Positions 52,729-62,844 are shown, numbered from the stretch's first letter. The stretch is 64,000 nt of DNA from Poriferisodalis sp965237655 (GCF_965237655.1 NZ_CBDEGB010000001.1:1-64000); one strand, 5' to 3'. Notes: generated by a model from the sequence alone, not told the origin. A program made the numbers and translations.

Positions 52729-54618
52729 TCATGTCTGTGGGTATTCCCCGCACACAAGGTTCCACAGCGCGATCCCCAGCGGTGAGGCGTGCTTGTCGTT
52801 GCGCAGATGCGGCGATGTGTCTGCGGTGAACGGCGAGTCGCAGAGCACCAGCACTGAGCGGGCAACACACGCCGGATGACGAGTGGTCAGCAGGGTGTGC
52901 ATCCCCCACGCGGCAGGCTCACGATCCACCGGCGGGAACGCGTGCATGAAACCAGTCCAGTCCCACAGCAACTGGCCGCCGTCAGCAGGCCACGCCGTGT
53001 TGTTGTCAAGATCGACACGACGCGCCCGGTGGGCTCCGAGATGATGCACATACTCCTGCGCACTCACTGAGCCGTCGTAGCCGTCGAGCACGATCCGGTG
53101 ATAGACACCTCGTAACCCGTCAGCGGAGACCTTCTTCTGCCCCGGGATTCCGACATATAGAGGGCGCCAGCCGAAGCCGATCTGGTTCCAGCGCCACATC
53201 GTGATGTTCTGCTTCGCCCACTCGACGTCGATCTCGGGCCAGGTGGGGCCGTAGACGAACTGAAGCGCCTCGTCGGTCCACCAGCCGGTCACGAAGTCAA
53301 TGGTTCCGCTGCCGAACGGGCCGGTGGTGATCTCGGTGTCGAAGCCCGCGTAGCGCTCTCGCAACTCGCCTCGGAATCGCAGCGTGTTCTCGTTGTAGTC
53401 AGGCGCTGCCTTGCAGTCGGGGAACAGTGCTGCGGCTTCGTCGTGGTCGATGAAATACCGGTCGGTTGCGGGCAGAACACTGTTGGGTGAGCGATTCCGG
53501 TAGTGCTTGACGGCTGCCTGATGCTCGGCGAGGTACTTGTCGATCGCCCTCTGGGACACCGCAGCATCGCCGCCGAACACGCTGAGCGTGATCCGGTCGT
53601 GTCCGCTGCGTGCGTCGTTGAGGAACTCGACGGTCGTGTCGGGCACTTCGGTCGGGTCGGTGAGCACCAGCGGGGCGCACCTCTGGGCCAGCAAAGGAGC
53701 GGCGCTGAACGAATCGAACGGTATGCGTGCCCGTGCCAATCCGATCTCATCGCCACCGAAGCATCTGTTGGTGTGCCCGGCGGCATAATCGGCGAAAAGG
53801 GTGGCTGTCTCAAACCGAGTAGCTCCTGCCATGCGATCCACGTTGATGCCGAGCGCTTCGATGCCGCTCTGCACTTCCGCAGACAGCGCCGCGGTGCCCC
53901 CCATCAAGATCACGCGATTGACACCCGCGTCGGTCAGATAGGCAGCTACATCGGGATGCAGCCCCGCCTTGGGGGTCAACAGCAGCGGCAGTCGGTTGCG
54001 CACAGCAAGCGGACCGGCGACAAGCGCGTCGGCGAACACTTCGCCCGAGGCGATGATCGCGGTCGGGCCGAAACGTGCCAGCTCCCCTGCGGCGCCGAGC
54101 CGCCGAGCCGCCGCCGCCCCGGTGCGGTACTGGTCGTTGCCGGACACTCGCTCCACTTCGAAGCCCGCGCTGCCCAAGTCGTCAGTGACAGATGCGCTGA
54201 CGGTCGGCCCGCGGCCAGGCGGGTCGGCGCTGACCACAACCACCCGCTCAACCCCGGCGTCGGACAGCCACACGAGCGTGTCTCCCAGCAGACGGTCAGG
54301 CGGGGTCATCAGCACCGGCGCGTCGAAACGGCTAGCCACCGGCGCAGCGACGACCGCGTCAGTCCAATGCACGCCGGACACCATCACCACGGTCCTCGCG
54401 CTCCCGCCGACGCCTTCGATGAAAGCCTCGGCGATCAGCTGCGAGGTGGCGTACCGGTCAGCCCCGCCGTAGCGCTCGATGCCGACGGACGCGAGATCTT
54501 CCGACGTGGCGCCTGCAGGCGCGACCATCGGCACTGCGGCCAGCAAAGCTGCCGCCATGAACGCCACAATGAGGCGCTTGGCGCGCTGCATGCGGTTGTA
54601 CTGAGAGAGCGAGTTCAT
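52729..54618 (-). CDS. Secreted CWB2 cell-wall-binding protein with a novel C-terminal domain
   Basis: A 629-residue protein from ATG 54618, chosen because a signal peptide follows (LIVAFMAAALLAAVPMVAPA); an earlier frame has no such feature. Three CWB2 repeats: IERYGGADRYATSQLIAEAF, the GNDQYRTGAAAARRLG region and MAGATRFETATLFADYAAGH. The last 220 residues form an unrecognised Trp/Tyr-rich domain (DFVTGWWTDEALQFVYGPTW, TMWRWNQIGFGWRPLYVGIP), like the tail of the giant protein at 45500 in composition. It is probably bound to the cell wall. Its tail is duplicated at 50315. Confidence 0.88.
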   Translation of the reverse strand: MNSLSQYNRMQRAKRLIVAFMAAALLAAVPMVAPAGATSEDLASVGIERYGGADRYATSQLIAEAFIEGVGGSARTVVMVSGVHWTDAVVAAPVASRFDAPVLMTPPDRLLGDTLVWLSDAGVERVVVVSADPPGRGPTVSASVTDDLGSAGFEVERVSGNDQYRTGAAAARRLGAAGELARFGPTAIIASGEVFADALVAGPLAVRNRLPLLLTPKAGLHPDVAAYLTDAGVNRVILMGGTAALSAEVQSGIEALGINVDRMAGATRFETATLFADYAAGHTNRCFGGDEIGLARARIPFDSFSAAPLLAQRCAPLVLTDPTEVPDTTVEFLNDARSGHDRITLSVFGGDAAVSQRAIDKYLAEHQAAVKHYRNRSPNSVLPATDRYFIDHDEAAALFPDCKAAPDYNENTLRFRGELRERYAGFDTEITTGPFGSGTIDFVTGWWTDEALQFVYGPTWPEIDVEWAKQNITMWRWNQIGFGWRPLYVGIPGQKKVSADGLRGVYHRIVLDGYDGSVSAQEYVHHLGAHRARRVDLDNNTAWPADGGQLLWDWTGFMHAFPPVDREPAAWGMHTLLTTRHPACVARSVLVLCDSPFTADTSPHLRNDKHASPLGIALWNLVCGEYPQT

Positions 54619-54703
54619 TCGTGGGTTCCCTTGTTCGCTTGACATCATTGTCCCAAAGGGGTGTGGCAGCGTGCCTGAGCGTGCCAGGCGCGCCCTCGTG
54701 GCG

Positions 54704-55045
54704 TCAGTGGGTCGTGCCATCCTCATGGGTATGCCCATCGCTGGTGCCCGTGTCTGCGCTGGGATCAGACAACGGCTCCACGGTCGCGGGGATCTCCGCC
54801 GGAAGATCTGCGACCTCGCCTGACCGATCAATCATCTCAGCAGGTTGGTCTCGAACTTCGTCGTCTGGTTCTTCCCTTGGTTCTTCCATGGGCTCGGTTG
54901 TCTCGGTGACAGGCACCGGCTCAGACGGCGCCGAGGTCGGCTCGGGTCGAGGCTGAGAGTCATCACCCGTAGATGCACAAGAAGACACCAGAGCTACCAG
55001 AGCGACAGCGAGCACCATCAGACGTGTTTTCGATTTTCGGCGCAT
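54704..55045 (-). CDS. Small acidic lipoprotein
   Basis: A 113-residue protein: basic start (MRRKSKTR), membrane stretch and lipobox (VALVALVSSC), then a Pro/Glu/Asp-rich disordered tail (EPMEEPREEPDDEV) ending in GHTHEDGTTH. It is anchored outside the membrane. It lies 85 bases upstream of the CWB2 gene on the same strand. Confidence 0.72.
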   Translation of the reverse strand: MRRKSKTRLMVLAVALVALVSSCASTGDDSQPRPEPTSAPSEPVPVTETTEPMEEPREEPDDEVRDQPAEMIDRSGEVADLPAEIPATVEPLSDPSADTGTSDGHTHEDGTTH

Positions 55046-55249
55046 CCAAAGCCTCCCAAGACAGATCAGACAGCACCGACGAATATGGGCACCGGACCGC
55101 CGCCGCCGCCCACAAGCAGCGCGCCGTGATCAGGGACTGCGCTCAGCCAACAGCCTCCGCCCGCATTGTCTGCGAGGTGCATCGTCGAGGTGCTGCGCTG
55201 ACCGGACTCCGACGCTCATCGGACGCTTGCAGGAATCTCCTTTGGAGCG

Positions 55250-55557
55250 TCACAGGCGATGCTCGTCGCCCCATAGTCCGACGTCGAGCCCGCGTTCGAT
55301 GCGGGCGAGGGTTGTCGTGTCGCTCCACGCGCGCCCGTGGATGATGCTGAACAGGGTCGTGTGGGCCGCACCGGTCCGGTGTGCTGCTTGGCGCAGGCTG
55401 ATCTGTGCCGGTCGAGGTGGGCTTGCAGTCGTCGGGAGATGGCTCGGGCGAGGCGTGCTTCGGGCGGCGCGTCGGCGACGAGCTCTCCTTGGGGCCATTG
55501 CTGGTCGGGGGCGAGGTAGTCGCAGGGATGCGATCGCAGGCCGCCTCGTCGGGACAT
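55250..55557 (-). pseudogene. Small Xre-type HTH protein broken by a frameshift
   Basis: Frame one gives ARLARAISRRLQAHLDR, and the next frame gives QISLRQAAHRTGAAHTTLFS and WSDTTTLARIERGLDVGLWG, together one HTH-Xre fold. Adding one G in the CGG near 55403 joins them as LDRAQISLRQ. The protein would be about 103 residues. If the indel is a sequencing error the gene is intact. Confidence 0.7.
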
Positions 55558-55568
55558 CTGGCCGCACG

Positions 55569-56809
55569 CTAGTGCTGTGTCCGCAAACGTTTGCGCGCTT
55601 TGGTCATGCGGCTGCTTTGGCGGGTCGGCCCCATCGTTGTTGCCGTTCGGCTCGGGTTCTGGCTCGTTCGCGCCGTTGGGCTGCGAGCAGTTCGGGTGAG
55701 CGTTTGTTGGCGTTGCGCCAGCGCAGGTAGGCGTGCAGGCGGCGGGTGAGCACGGTGTGGTTGGGGTGGTCGGAGTTGTTGAGCACGAATTCGCGCAGCG
55801 GCCCGAAGTGCGCTTCGATGGGGTTCGCCCATGAGCTGTAGGTCGGGGTGAAGCACAGCTCGACTTTGTTGCGCTTGGCCCATCTGGCGATGTCGGTGCC
55901 TTTGTGGGCGGACAGGTTGTCCAAGATCACATAGACCGGCTCGCCGTCAGGGCGCCGGGCGCGGATGGTCTTGAGCGCTGCGAGGGTGTTGGCTGCGGAC
56001 TTGCGGCGCCGCACGACACCCCACAGCTCGTCGTCGCCGACGCTGTAGCAGCCGTGGAACTGGCGCACCCCGTGGAGCTTGTTGTAGTTCGCGCGCAGCC
56101 GCTGGGGACGCGACCGCGGCGCCCAGCACGCCCCGCCGGTCGGGTGAATGGCCAGCGGCCCGAACTCGTCGAACGCGAACACCCGGTCCGGTTGCTTGTC
56201 CGCCACATGCTCGATGCGGTCCAGCTTCGCGTCACGGTCAGGGTCGTTGGACTCCTTCCAGGTCTTGGTGCGCTGGAACGTGATGCCTGACTCGGTGAGG
56301 ATCTCGTGCAGCCGCTGCCGGCCGACCTGCACCACCCGGGTCGGGTTGTCGGCCAGGTACGTCGCGAGCTTGCGGATGCTCCACCGAGTGAACGGCTGAG
56401 CCAGCTTGCGCGGGCGGGTGCGGGCCGTCTCGACGATGAACGCCTCATCGTCAGTCGTGATCCGGCGGGGACGGCCACCCGCCCACTGAGGGTCCAACGA
56501 CACCATCCCCGACTCGTTGAACCTGTGGATCATCTCGCGCACCCGATCAGGCGACGTCGCCGCCAGCTGCGCGATCACCGGCACCGAGTTCCCGCCCGCC
56601 GACGCATGGATCACCACCGCACGCCGCCATCGCACATGAGACCCCGGCGACTTGTCGGCGCCGCGACGCACGATCCGCTGCAACGCCTGGCCTTCTTCAT
56701 GGGTCAACCGACGGACCCGAACACGCTCACTCATACCCCCGACCAAACCACAAACCACACCCCGCCACGCGGACACCAACCCGACGAACGTTTGCGGACA
56801 CAGCACTAG
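55569..56809 (-). mobile_element. IS630-family element
   Basis: Perfect 23-base inverted repeats: ctagtgctgtgtccgcaaac followed by gtt (55569-55591), and its reverse complement at 56787-56809. IS630 inserts at TA dinucleotides; the ctag at each end holds the duplicated TA. About 1.24 kb and apparently intact. Confidence 0.88.
55604..56734 (-). CDS. IS630-family transposase
   Basis: A 376-residue DDE enzyme. The N-terminal HTH part reads VIAQLAATSPDRVREMIHRF and GGRPRRITTDDEAFIVE; the catalytic residues lie in FAFDEFGPLAIHP (Asp), YVILDNLSAHKG (Asp) and SWANPIEAHFGPLREF (Glu). I chose ATG 56734 because the previous 43 residues cover the inverted repeat. Full length without frame breaks. Confidence 0.92.
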   Translation of the reverse strand: MSERVRVRRLTHEEGQALQRIVRRGADKSPGSHVRWRRAVVIHASAGGNSVPVIAQLAATSPDRVREMIHRFNESGMVSLDPQWAGGRPRRITTDDEAFIVETARTRPRKLAQPFTRWSIRKLATYLADNPTRVVQVGRQRLHEILTESGITFQRTKTWKESNDPDRDAKLDRIEHVADKQPDRVFAFDEFGPLAIHPTGGACWAPRSRPQRLRANYNKLHGVRQFHGCYSVGDDELWGVVRRRKSAANTLAALKTIRARRPDGEPVYVILDNLSAHKGTDIARWAKRNKVELCFTPTYSSWANPIEAHFGPLREFVLNNSDHPNHTVLTRRLHAYLRWRNANKRSPELLAAQRRERARTRAERQQRWGRPAKAAA

Positions 56810-57074
56810 TTGTCTCCCGGCGGCTGCCAGCGGAGCCGCCGGGAGACGATCCCAACACACCAACCCTGCATCCGGTCAGGCAAACCAGACACGCCACCGA
56901 ACGGTAAGCACGCCCACAAACCTGCCAGAATCGTTCCTGAGCCGCACCGAACCTGCCAGACCCCTCCACTCAGACGCGAAACCAGAATTACGCACCAAAT
57001 TGCGCACTAAATTTCACACTCCCCCGTCGTGGCCCAAGGCATGGACTCCGCGAACGTTTCTGGCCCAGGAGCGG
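56810..57074. other. Short gap between IS630 and the helicase gene
   Basis: No gene supported. It is more AT-rich than its surroundings and may hold the former 3' end of the helicase gene. Confidence 0.4.
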
Positions 57075-59619
57075 TTACCAGCGCACATCGCCTTGCTTGA
57101 GTCCGATATCGGCGACTTCGAAAGCGAAAGGCGAGGGCTGGTCGGCGTCGAGCATGAGCCAGACGCGGCGTTTGGCTCGGGTGAGGGCGACGTAGAACAG
57201 GCGCCGTTCTTCGCCGTGCATCATTTCGGGTTGCGCTGTTCGGGTGAGTTCCAATATCGGATCGTCGACCATGTCCGACGGGAACGACATGCCCCCGGTG
57301 GTGAGGCCAAGCACGACGACGTAGTCGGCTTCGAGTCCTTTTGACGAGTGAATCGTCTGGAACTCGACTGATGCCATGGTCGGGTTCATCAGTTTGGAGG
57401 CTCCGGCATGCGCGTTCTGCCGGCCGAGCGCCAGCACAGTCGCATGGCTCTCGCCGCGTCGCCTGATGTCGTCGTCGATTTCTTCTGCTACCCGGGCCCC
57501 AGCGCGTCATCCAGCAGCAGGACGTTCCCTCGGTCGCCTGACGAACTGGACACATACGGCTGCGCCACCACTCCGGGCTGGTCGTCTTCGCGCACCGCGT
57601 GAACCGTTTTGGGCAGCTGCAGCGGGTTGCGCATCACGAATTTCTCAGCGACACGGCCTATGGACGGCGTGTACCGGAAACTGCGATCCAGCTCGCACCG
57701 TTCGGTCTTCCCGAAGTAGTCCTCGAACTCCGTGGCCATGACTGCGATCTCAGCGCCGCTGAATCGATAGATCGATTGCCAGTCGTCGCCTACAGCGAAC
57801 AGCCGGCTGTAGCGCTTCGACTGGAGCAGCGACCTCACCATGTTCGCTCGTGCACGTGTGATGTCCTGAAACTCGTCCACGAGCACGTACTTGTACGGCG
57901 ACCGGAACCTGCCGTCATTGGTGGCTTCGGTCGCGATGTTGCACATGTCAGCGAAGTCGATGCTGTTGGTGCGCTCAAGCTCGCTCTTGTACTGCTCGAA
58001 AAGGTACCGAAACACGTTCAAGAAGCATCCGTCCCTGTACGCCATCACGCTGTCGGTGTGACGCCTCCCAACGGCCTGATCAATCGTCATGCCGGAGTTC
58101 TTCATCAACGACAGGAACGTCGCGCAAAGCGAAGCAGATGCGGAGATCTGCCATTTGAGCAAACCCGTCAGGCGATCGGCGTCGATGAGCTTCTTGCGTC
58201 TCGGGATGTTCTCCATCTGTGATTGCAGAGCGGCTTGCCATGTTCGTTCTGTGAACTGGTAGCTGTAGGTCTCCAGCATTGTGGTTCTCTGATCAAAGTG
58301 CAGTTGCCGCTTCCACACCATGTCTTCGTTGTACTGCCTCGCGTCGATGTCAGATCGGGTGATGCCGTGCCGGTCGACTCCGAAGTGCTCTAGGTAGACG
58401 CGCCGGCTGAGGCTCCAGTCCGGCTCGTAAGACACCTCCGCCTCAGCGTATGGGCGCTCATACTCAGCCCAGTAGCCGTTCAGGTACAGCCAATTCGAGA
58501 TGGACTGCTCCTGTCTCGACTTGACCCGCCAGCCTTGGAAGGTACCGAACTCGCCGCCTTCGTCCGCGCCCGTGTTCGCCTTGGATCCGAACATCGTGAC
58601 GAATTCCGTCGCAACGTTCCGGAGCTCTTCGTCTCGCAGCATTCCCTCCAATGCCCGCTGCATCCACGACACGATGCCTTGGCCGCTGGTCCACTCAGCG
58701 ACTCTCTTGTCGCCGAGGCCGACCTCTTTGAGGATGGACAGCCCGGCAGCGTGGAACGTCGATATGCGTGGCGCTTTGCCGCTGACCGCTTCCCCAACTC
58801 GTTCTTGCAGCTCAGCGGCCGCTTTGCGGTTGTACGCCATGACGAGGATCTCGTCTGCTCGAGCCAGACCGGAGTTGATCAGGTAGCAGACCTTTGCAGT
58901 GATGACCGAGGTCTTGCCTGTCCCCGCCCCGGCGGCACAAGCGTTGCGTCCTCGTCGGTGACGACCGCTGTGCGTTGCGCATGTGTCAGGGGATGCGCCT
59001 CGAGACTGTCGAACAGGTCCTTGTAGGCATCAAGGTTCGCTTGGCGTGTATTTCGATTCCATGCGTTCCGCTCGTCCTCTACACGGCTGTCGATCCGGTC
59101 GCCTAGCGACTCCACCTCGCCGAGGGTGAGTCCGTGTTTCGTGAGCAGTTCATGGAGATGAAGGTGCCGCCACTTTTCGCCCTTGGAGCCTTCCTTGGCT
59201 CCTGCGAGCTCTGAGAACGACACGTACTTCGCCTCGGGCGCGGCGCGGAGCACGTCGTCAATGAGCGCCGAGGTGGCCCGTTGCTCCCATTGATACAGGT
59301 TGTGGCTATGGGACCGTTCCGCGCATCTCGTCTCGTAGCCGGCGATCGCTGCCGGCAGTCGCGCTGCCAGAAATCGTTTCGCCCACTTGTAAGCATTCTC
59401 GCTGTAGTAGTGGGCGACGGGGTGTTGTTGCCGGCGGAGGAACGCTTCCAGTTCGTCCGTCGGGACCATGTCGTCGAAGTACTGGGCAAGGAACTCCGAC
59501 ATCAAAGATTCCTGCTCGTCGATTGCTGCTGCGTCCCATCGGCGCCCCACGAAGGAACGCACCAGCAACGCCACGAGCAGCAACGCTGCGGCAGCGACGG
59601 CAACGAATATCAACGCCAT
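57075..59619 (-). pseudogene. Membrane-anchored UvrD/HelD-like helicase, split by two frameshifts
   Basis: Part 1 (59619 to about 58942) has a membrane helix (ALIFVAVAAAALLLVALLVR) and a helical domain ending LTHAQRTAVVTDEDATL. One base is missing in the next codons; restoring it gives the Walker A AAGAGTGKTSVITAKVC. Part 2 (58840-57488) has motif Ia (MAYNRKAAAEL), Walker B (YVLVDEFQDITRARAN), GDDWQSIYRFSGAE and ELDRSFRYTPSI. After DDALG one G is missing in a run near 57504. Part 3 (to 57075) has TIHSSKGLEADYVVVLGL and RRLFYVALTRAKRRVWL. Together about 848 residues of an SF1A 3'-5' helicase with all motifs present. Either a recent pseudogene or an intact gene with sequencing errors. Confidence 0.82.
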
Positions 59620-60038
59620 CGGACACCTGCCCTGTGTCGCTGCAGCACGGTGGTCAATGTTAGGGACGCTTCGTGTTTGCGCGTGGAGCATCTCGGCGAG
59701 GGCCCCGGTGGTGCGGGGACGGGTGCGGGTTCGCGGCGAGAACCCGGTGAGATTGGCGGATCTGCCGGCGTTGTGGCGCGCGGTACGGCTGGTGCAGGAC
59801 AAGCGCCGCTGGCGCTGTCCCGACGACTCGTGCTCGATGGGCGACCCGCCGGGCGGGCCTGGGCCGCGCGATCAGCGAGGCCGCAGCCAAGCTGGGTGCC
59901 GGCCCATCGACGATGCGCCGCAGCGCCGGAAGAACCGCTGCCTGACGTTTCTGAGGAACTTCCGGCAGATTCCATTATCGGAATTCTGAGAATCTGCCAA
60001 TATTTTCAATATTTTCGCATGACCTATAGTGACGGCCG
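59620..60038. other. Gap with an ISL3 remnant
   Basis: Apart from the ISL3 fragment at 59708-59845, the last 80 bases are AT-rich (aatattttcaatattttc, near 59999) and probably contain the promoter of the ImmA-like gene. Confidence 0.45.
59708..59845 (+). pseudogene. ISL3-family transposase remnant
   Basis: Reads ENPVRLADLPALWRAVRLV and DKRRWRCPDDSC, the N-terminal zinc-binding region of ISL3 transposases. The first Cys pair and the rest of the gene are missing. Confidence 0.65.
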
Positions 60039-60662
60039 ATGACGACAATCGGGCATGCCGGTGCCATTGTCGCCCATGACGAAATCGACCTCAACAACGC
60101 GCAACTGATGCGAGATGCATGCATCCGAGCTGCGGGCATGAAGGGCACGAAGGTCATCTGGGTGGATCCATGCGATCTCCCTCCGGACGTGGACGGCATG
60201 TTCACGAATGATCCTGTGCCGGCCGCTCGCCAAATATTGATCCGTACCGGTCTGCATCCAGTGGAGGAATCGATCGTGCTGGCGCACGAAATCGGGCACC
60301 TCTACGACCCTGCACTCAACACCTACGCGATGCAGCACTACTACGAGAGGAACTATGACGTCTGCGAAGCTGTCGCCCACTACTCGTCATGGGTCACAAC
60401 AGACGCCTATCTGCTGAACCGCTGCCTGCCTACCGGGTACTTCGAGAGCTACATATCGCCGCACTTCCCGCTAGACGAATTACGTGCCGACAATGACCTG
60501 ATCCATCGTTCCGATGCGGGATCGATGGCCTGCATGTACCCGAAGGCCCGAGAGGATCTTGCCAACTTACGGACTCGGGAAGGTCGCGAACTGAGCGGGG
60601 TGACCGGGCTGAGTCGTGTCTTCCGAAAGATGAACAGCACTGCAAGAAACCGCTCTGTGTGA
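60039..60662 (+). CDS. ImmA/IrrE-like metallopeptidase
   Basis: A 207-residue protein with IVLAHEIGHLYD, the H-E-x2-H zinc motif (His83, Glu84, His87) of ImmA/IrrE peptidases, after a beta-rich start (KVIWVDPCDLPP, ARQILIRTGLHP). Such enzymes cleave repressors or antitoxins, often encoded by adjacent HTH genes, and occur in mobile elements and stress regulons. No adjacent plus-strand HTH gene is present; the HTH genes 1-2 kb downstream are on the other strand. The AT-rich region before the ATG probably holds its promoter. Confidence 0.82.
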   Translation: MTTIGHAGAIVAHDEIDLNNAQLMRDACIRAAGMKGTKVIWVDPCDLPPDVDGMFTNDPVPAARQILIRTGLHPVEESIVLAHEIGHLYDPALNTYAMQHYYERNYDVCEAVAHYSSWVTTDAYLLNRCLPTGYFESYISPHFPLDELRADNDLIHRSDAGSMACMYPKAREDLANLRTREGRELSGVTGLSRVFRKMNSTARNRSV

Positions 60663-60671
60663 GGCAAGCAC

Positions 60672-60797
60672 ATGCCTGTCACCAAGACGCACTGCCAGCC
60701 CACCGAGGCGGAGCTGAACCAGCCGGTGTCCATTGGTTGCGGCAATTCCGACGAAATGGCTCGCGCCTACATGCCGGATCGGTGGGTGACCCGCTGA
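60672..60797 (+). CDS. Possible 41-residue protein
   Basis: ATG 60672 encodes PVTKTHCQPTEAELNQPVSI, GCGNSDEMARAYMPDRWVTR, 9 bases after the ImmA-like gene. No motif; tentative. Confidence 0.3.
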   Translation: MPVTKTHCQPTEAELNQPVSIGCGNSDEMARAYMPDRWVTR

Positions 60798-61099
60798 TCT
60801 GCGGCCTTGTCGCTAACGCGTTCAGCGATTCACCGAAAGGCGTTCCGCTACGACTGGCGCGAAATTCGCTGACCTGCGAGAACACAGTTTCGCACTTCCC
60901 CGGCTCGGGGTCAGGGGTCGCCATGCCGCCACAGTCTGCTGAAGGTCTCGGGTTTGGCACTCGTCGCACCCGCGGCGCTGCGCCTGTCCTCGGTTGAGGC
61001 TGACGTGACGACCCGAGCAGCGCGGCTTACGGTCAGCGGATGCACGGGCAACGCGTTCACAGACGGCGTCACTGATATCGGGCCGCGCGCAGCATTCGG
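60798..61099. other. Intergenic region
   Basis: About 300 bases between convergent genes with no supported gene. Nothing recognisable on either strand. Confidence 0.4.
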
Positions 61100-61924
61100 C
61101 TATCTGATCGAGCGCCTTTGCTGTCGTATCCGCCGCCGCCACCACGGAACCGGCTTGGCTGCTTGGAGTTCGGCTCGGATGGCTGCGATCGTGGCTTCGT
61201 ATTCTTCGGGGTCTGCTTGCCATGCGGCGTGTTCTTCGTCGTCGTCTTCGCGGTAGTACTCGATGCGGATCGCCATGGTCACGCCGTTCGCGGCGAGCAT
61301 CTGTTCGAAGTCGCCTGCTGGGGGTTTGAGGTGGCCTGTTGCGATCTGTTGTGCTTCTTGGGGCGCGATGCCGGCTCGCGCGGCGAATCCGGCGTGGCTG
61401 ATGTTGAGGGCGTGCAGCACGTTTGCGAGCAGGATGGCTGCCCAGCCGCCGCCGTCTTGTCGGCCGGGTCCGGCGCCGAACAGGTGAGCTGTGGCTCCTG
61501 GCTGTGGGGGTTCGCGGCGGATCCACGTCTGTCCGTACATTTCCATGTCGAGTTCGCGGTGCCGTTTGATGGTGTCGGCGATGCGTTGGGGGTCGTGCGC
61601 GATGGGCGGCCATGGGTGCCCGGGCAGCTTCAACGCGATTCGTGTCTCGAGGCCGATCGCGTTCAGCGTGAGCTCGAGTTCGTCGAGGGTGGGGTCCACG
61701 CTTCCGTCGACGACGCCTTCGACCCACGCTTGGTCGCGCCCGCTGGCTTGTGCTGCCTGTTCGGCGGTGATCTGCTCGACCCACAGTGCGTCGGCCATGA
61801 TGCGAGCTGCCTGGCCGCCGGTCGGCTCCACCGGCGCGGGGAGCGCACTGTCCCCTGGCGGCGCTGCGCGGCGGCGCTTGGCTCTCAGTCGGGCAATTGC
61901 ACCGCCTAGTGACGCTGAAGCCAT
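61100..61924 (-). CDS. Protein with two Xre-like helix-turn-helix domains
   Basis: A 274-residue protein from ATG 61924; an earlier frame is antisense to the next gene. First HTH: ITAEQAAQASGRDQAWVEGV. Second HTH: HALNISHAGFAARAGIAPQE with APQEAQQIATGHLKPPAGDF, followed by VTMAIRIEYYREDDDEEHAA. Two Xre-type HTH units in one chain suggest an antitoxin- or regulator-like DNA-binding protein. It is the last gene of the minus-strand set from 64000. Confidence 0.7.
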   Translation of the reverse strand: MASASLGGAIARLRAKRRRAAPPGDSALPAPVEPTGGQAARIMADALWVEQITAEQAAQASGRDQAWVEGVVDGSVDPTLDELELTLNAIGLETRIALKLPGHPWPPIAHDPQRIADTIKRHRELDMEMYGQTWIRREPPQPGATAHLFGAGPGRQDGGGWAAILLANVLHALNISHAGFAARAGIAPQEAQQIATGHLKPPAGDFEQMLAANGVTMAIRIEYYREDDDEEHAAWQADPEEYEATIAAIRAELQAAKPVPWWRRRIRQQRRSIR

Positions 61925-62073
61925 GTGCGCTCCAAGGCACAGAAGCTGAGACGGCGCCTGCGTCGCGTCGGCGGCGTCAGGTGTCCCGATAGCAACTTTT
62001 CGAGCATCACCGGTCGCGTCGATCCGAGCGGCACAGAGCGCTTGTCGGGTTGCGGGCGGGGTCTTCTGGTCTG

Positions 62074-62844
62074 TCACGCGATGTCGTTGAAGTCGAAGCT
62101 GCCGCGGAATTCTTGGAGCAGCCACTGGTGCTGGCCGTCGGCGATCACGTCGAGCATGCTGCGGCCTTCGTACGCTTCGGTGCTGCGCCGTGCCGCGATC
62201 GGTTCTGTCCCGGTGCGCAGCCGGTAGTGCAGGATGTCTGCGATTTCCGCGAGAGAGCCGATGACATCGAGCCGCTCGGCTGGGGGTCCGGTCAGCAGCC
62301 ACTCGTCCACGGTGTGGCGTCGCACGCCCGTCATCGCGGCGATGTCGCTGCTGGAGAGGTTCAGGATGGCCATGGCCCGCCGCAGCGGTGAGCTGTAGCG
62401 GCGTTCGAGCTCGATGTGCTCGAGCGTTTTGTTCGTCCAGTCGAATCGGTGCGGGTCGATGCTGTCGCGCACCTTGACGCACTGCTGGGGGATGCCTGCG
62501 ACGTAGCCGCGCAGCCGGTCGATGATGACCCGCACGCAGCCGATCCCGTCGACTGTGGGGGCCAGCCACAACACGGCGGCGACGTCGCGTCGCAGCAGGT
62601 GCACCGCGAGCCGCGAGCTCTCGCCGAGGGCATGTTCGGCGCTTTCGAATTCGCCTTCGCCTGCGAGGGTGCGGATCGCTTCATCTGCGACTGCGCAGTA
62701 GCGCCGCAGCGCGGCGAGGTCGCTGTGGCCGGTCACCCGGAGCATGAGGATGTCCAAAGCGGCGACGACATCAGGGACCTGTTGTGCGGCGAGGGCGGTG
62801 GCGCTGTCCAGATCGCCGTCGAGCAAGTCCTCGACACGGGTCAT
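62074..62844 (-). CDS. HTH-containing regulator or antitoxin-like protein
   Basis: A 256-residue protein. The N-terminal two thirds are helical (QQVPDVVAALDILMLRVTGH, HLLRRDVAAVLWLAPTVDGI). A late HTH (ILNLSSSDIAAMTGVRRHTV followed by DEWLLTGPPAERLDVIGSLA) resembles the HTH of MbcA/ParS-type antitoxins. Its ATG overlaps the stop of the 59-residue gene (ATGA). Function inferred from the HTH only. Confidence 0.65.
   Translation of the reverse strand: MTRVEDLLDGDLDSATALAAQQVPDVVAALDILMLRVTGHSDLAALRRYCAVADEAIRTLAGEGEFESAEHALGESSRLAVHLLRRDVAAVLWLAPTVDGIGCVRVIIDRLRGYVAGIPQQCVKVRDSIDPHRFDWTNKTLEHIELERRYSSPLRRAMAILNLSSSDIAAMTGVRRHTVDEWLLTGPPAERLDVIGSLAEIADILHYRLRTGTEPIAARRSTEAYEGRSMLDVIADGQHQWLLQEFRGSFDFNDIA

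Noticed and set aside
60822..62569. Long minus-strand frames extending over the HTH gene starts
   Set aside because: They are out of phase with the HTH genes or extend them through low-complexity Arg-rich sequence; starts at 61924 and 62844 fit overlaps and domain limits.
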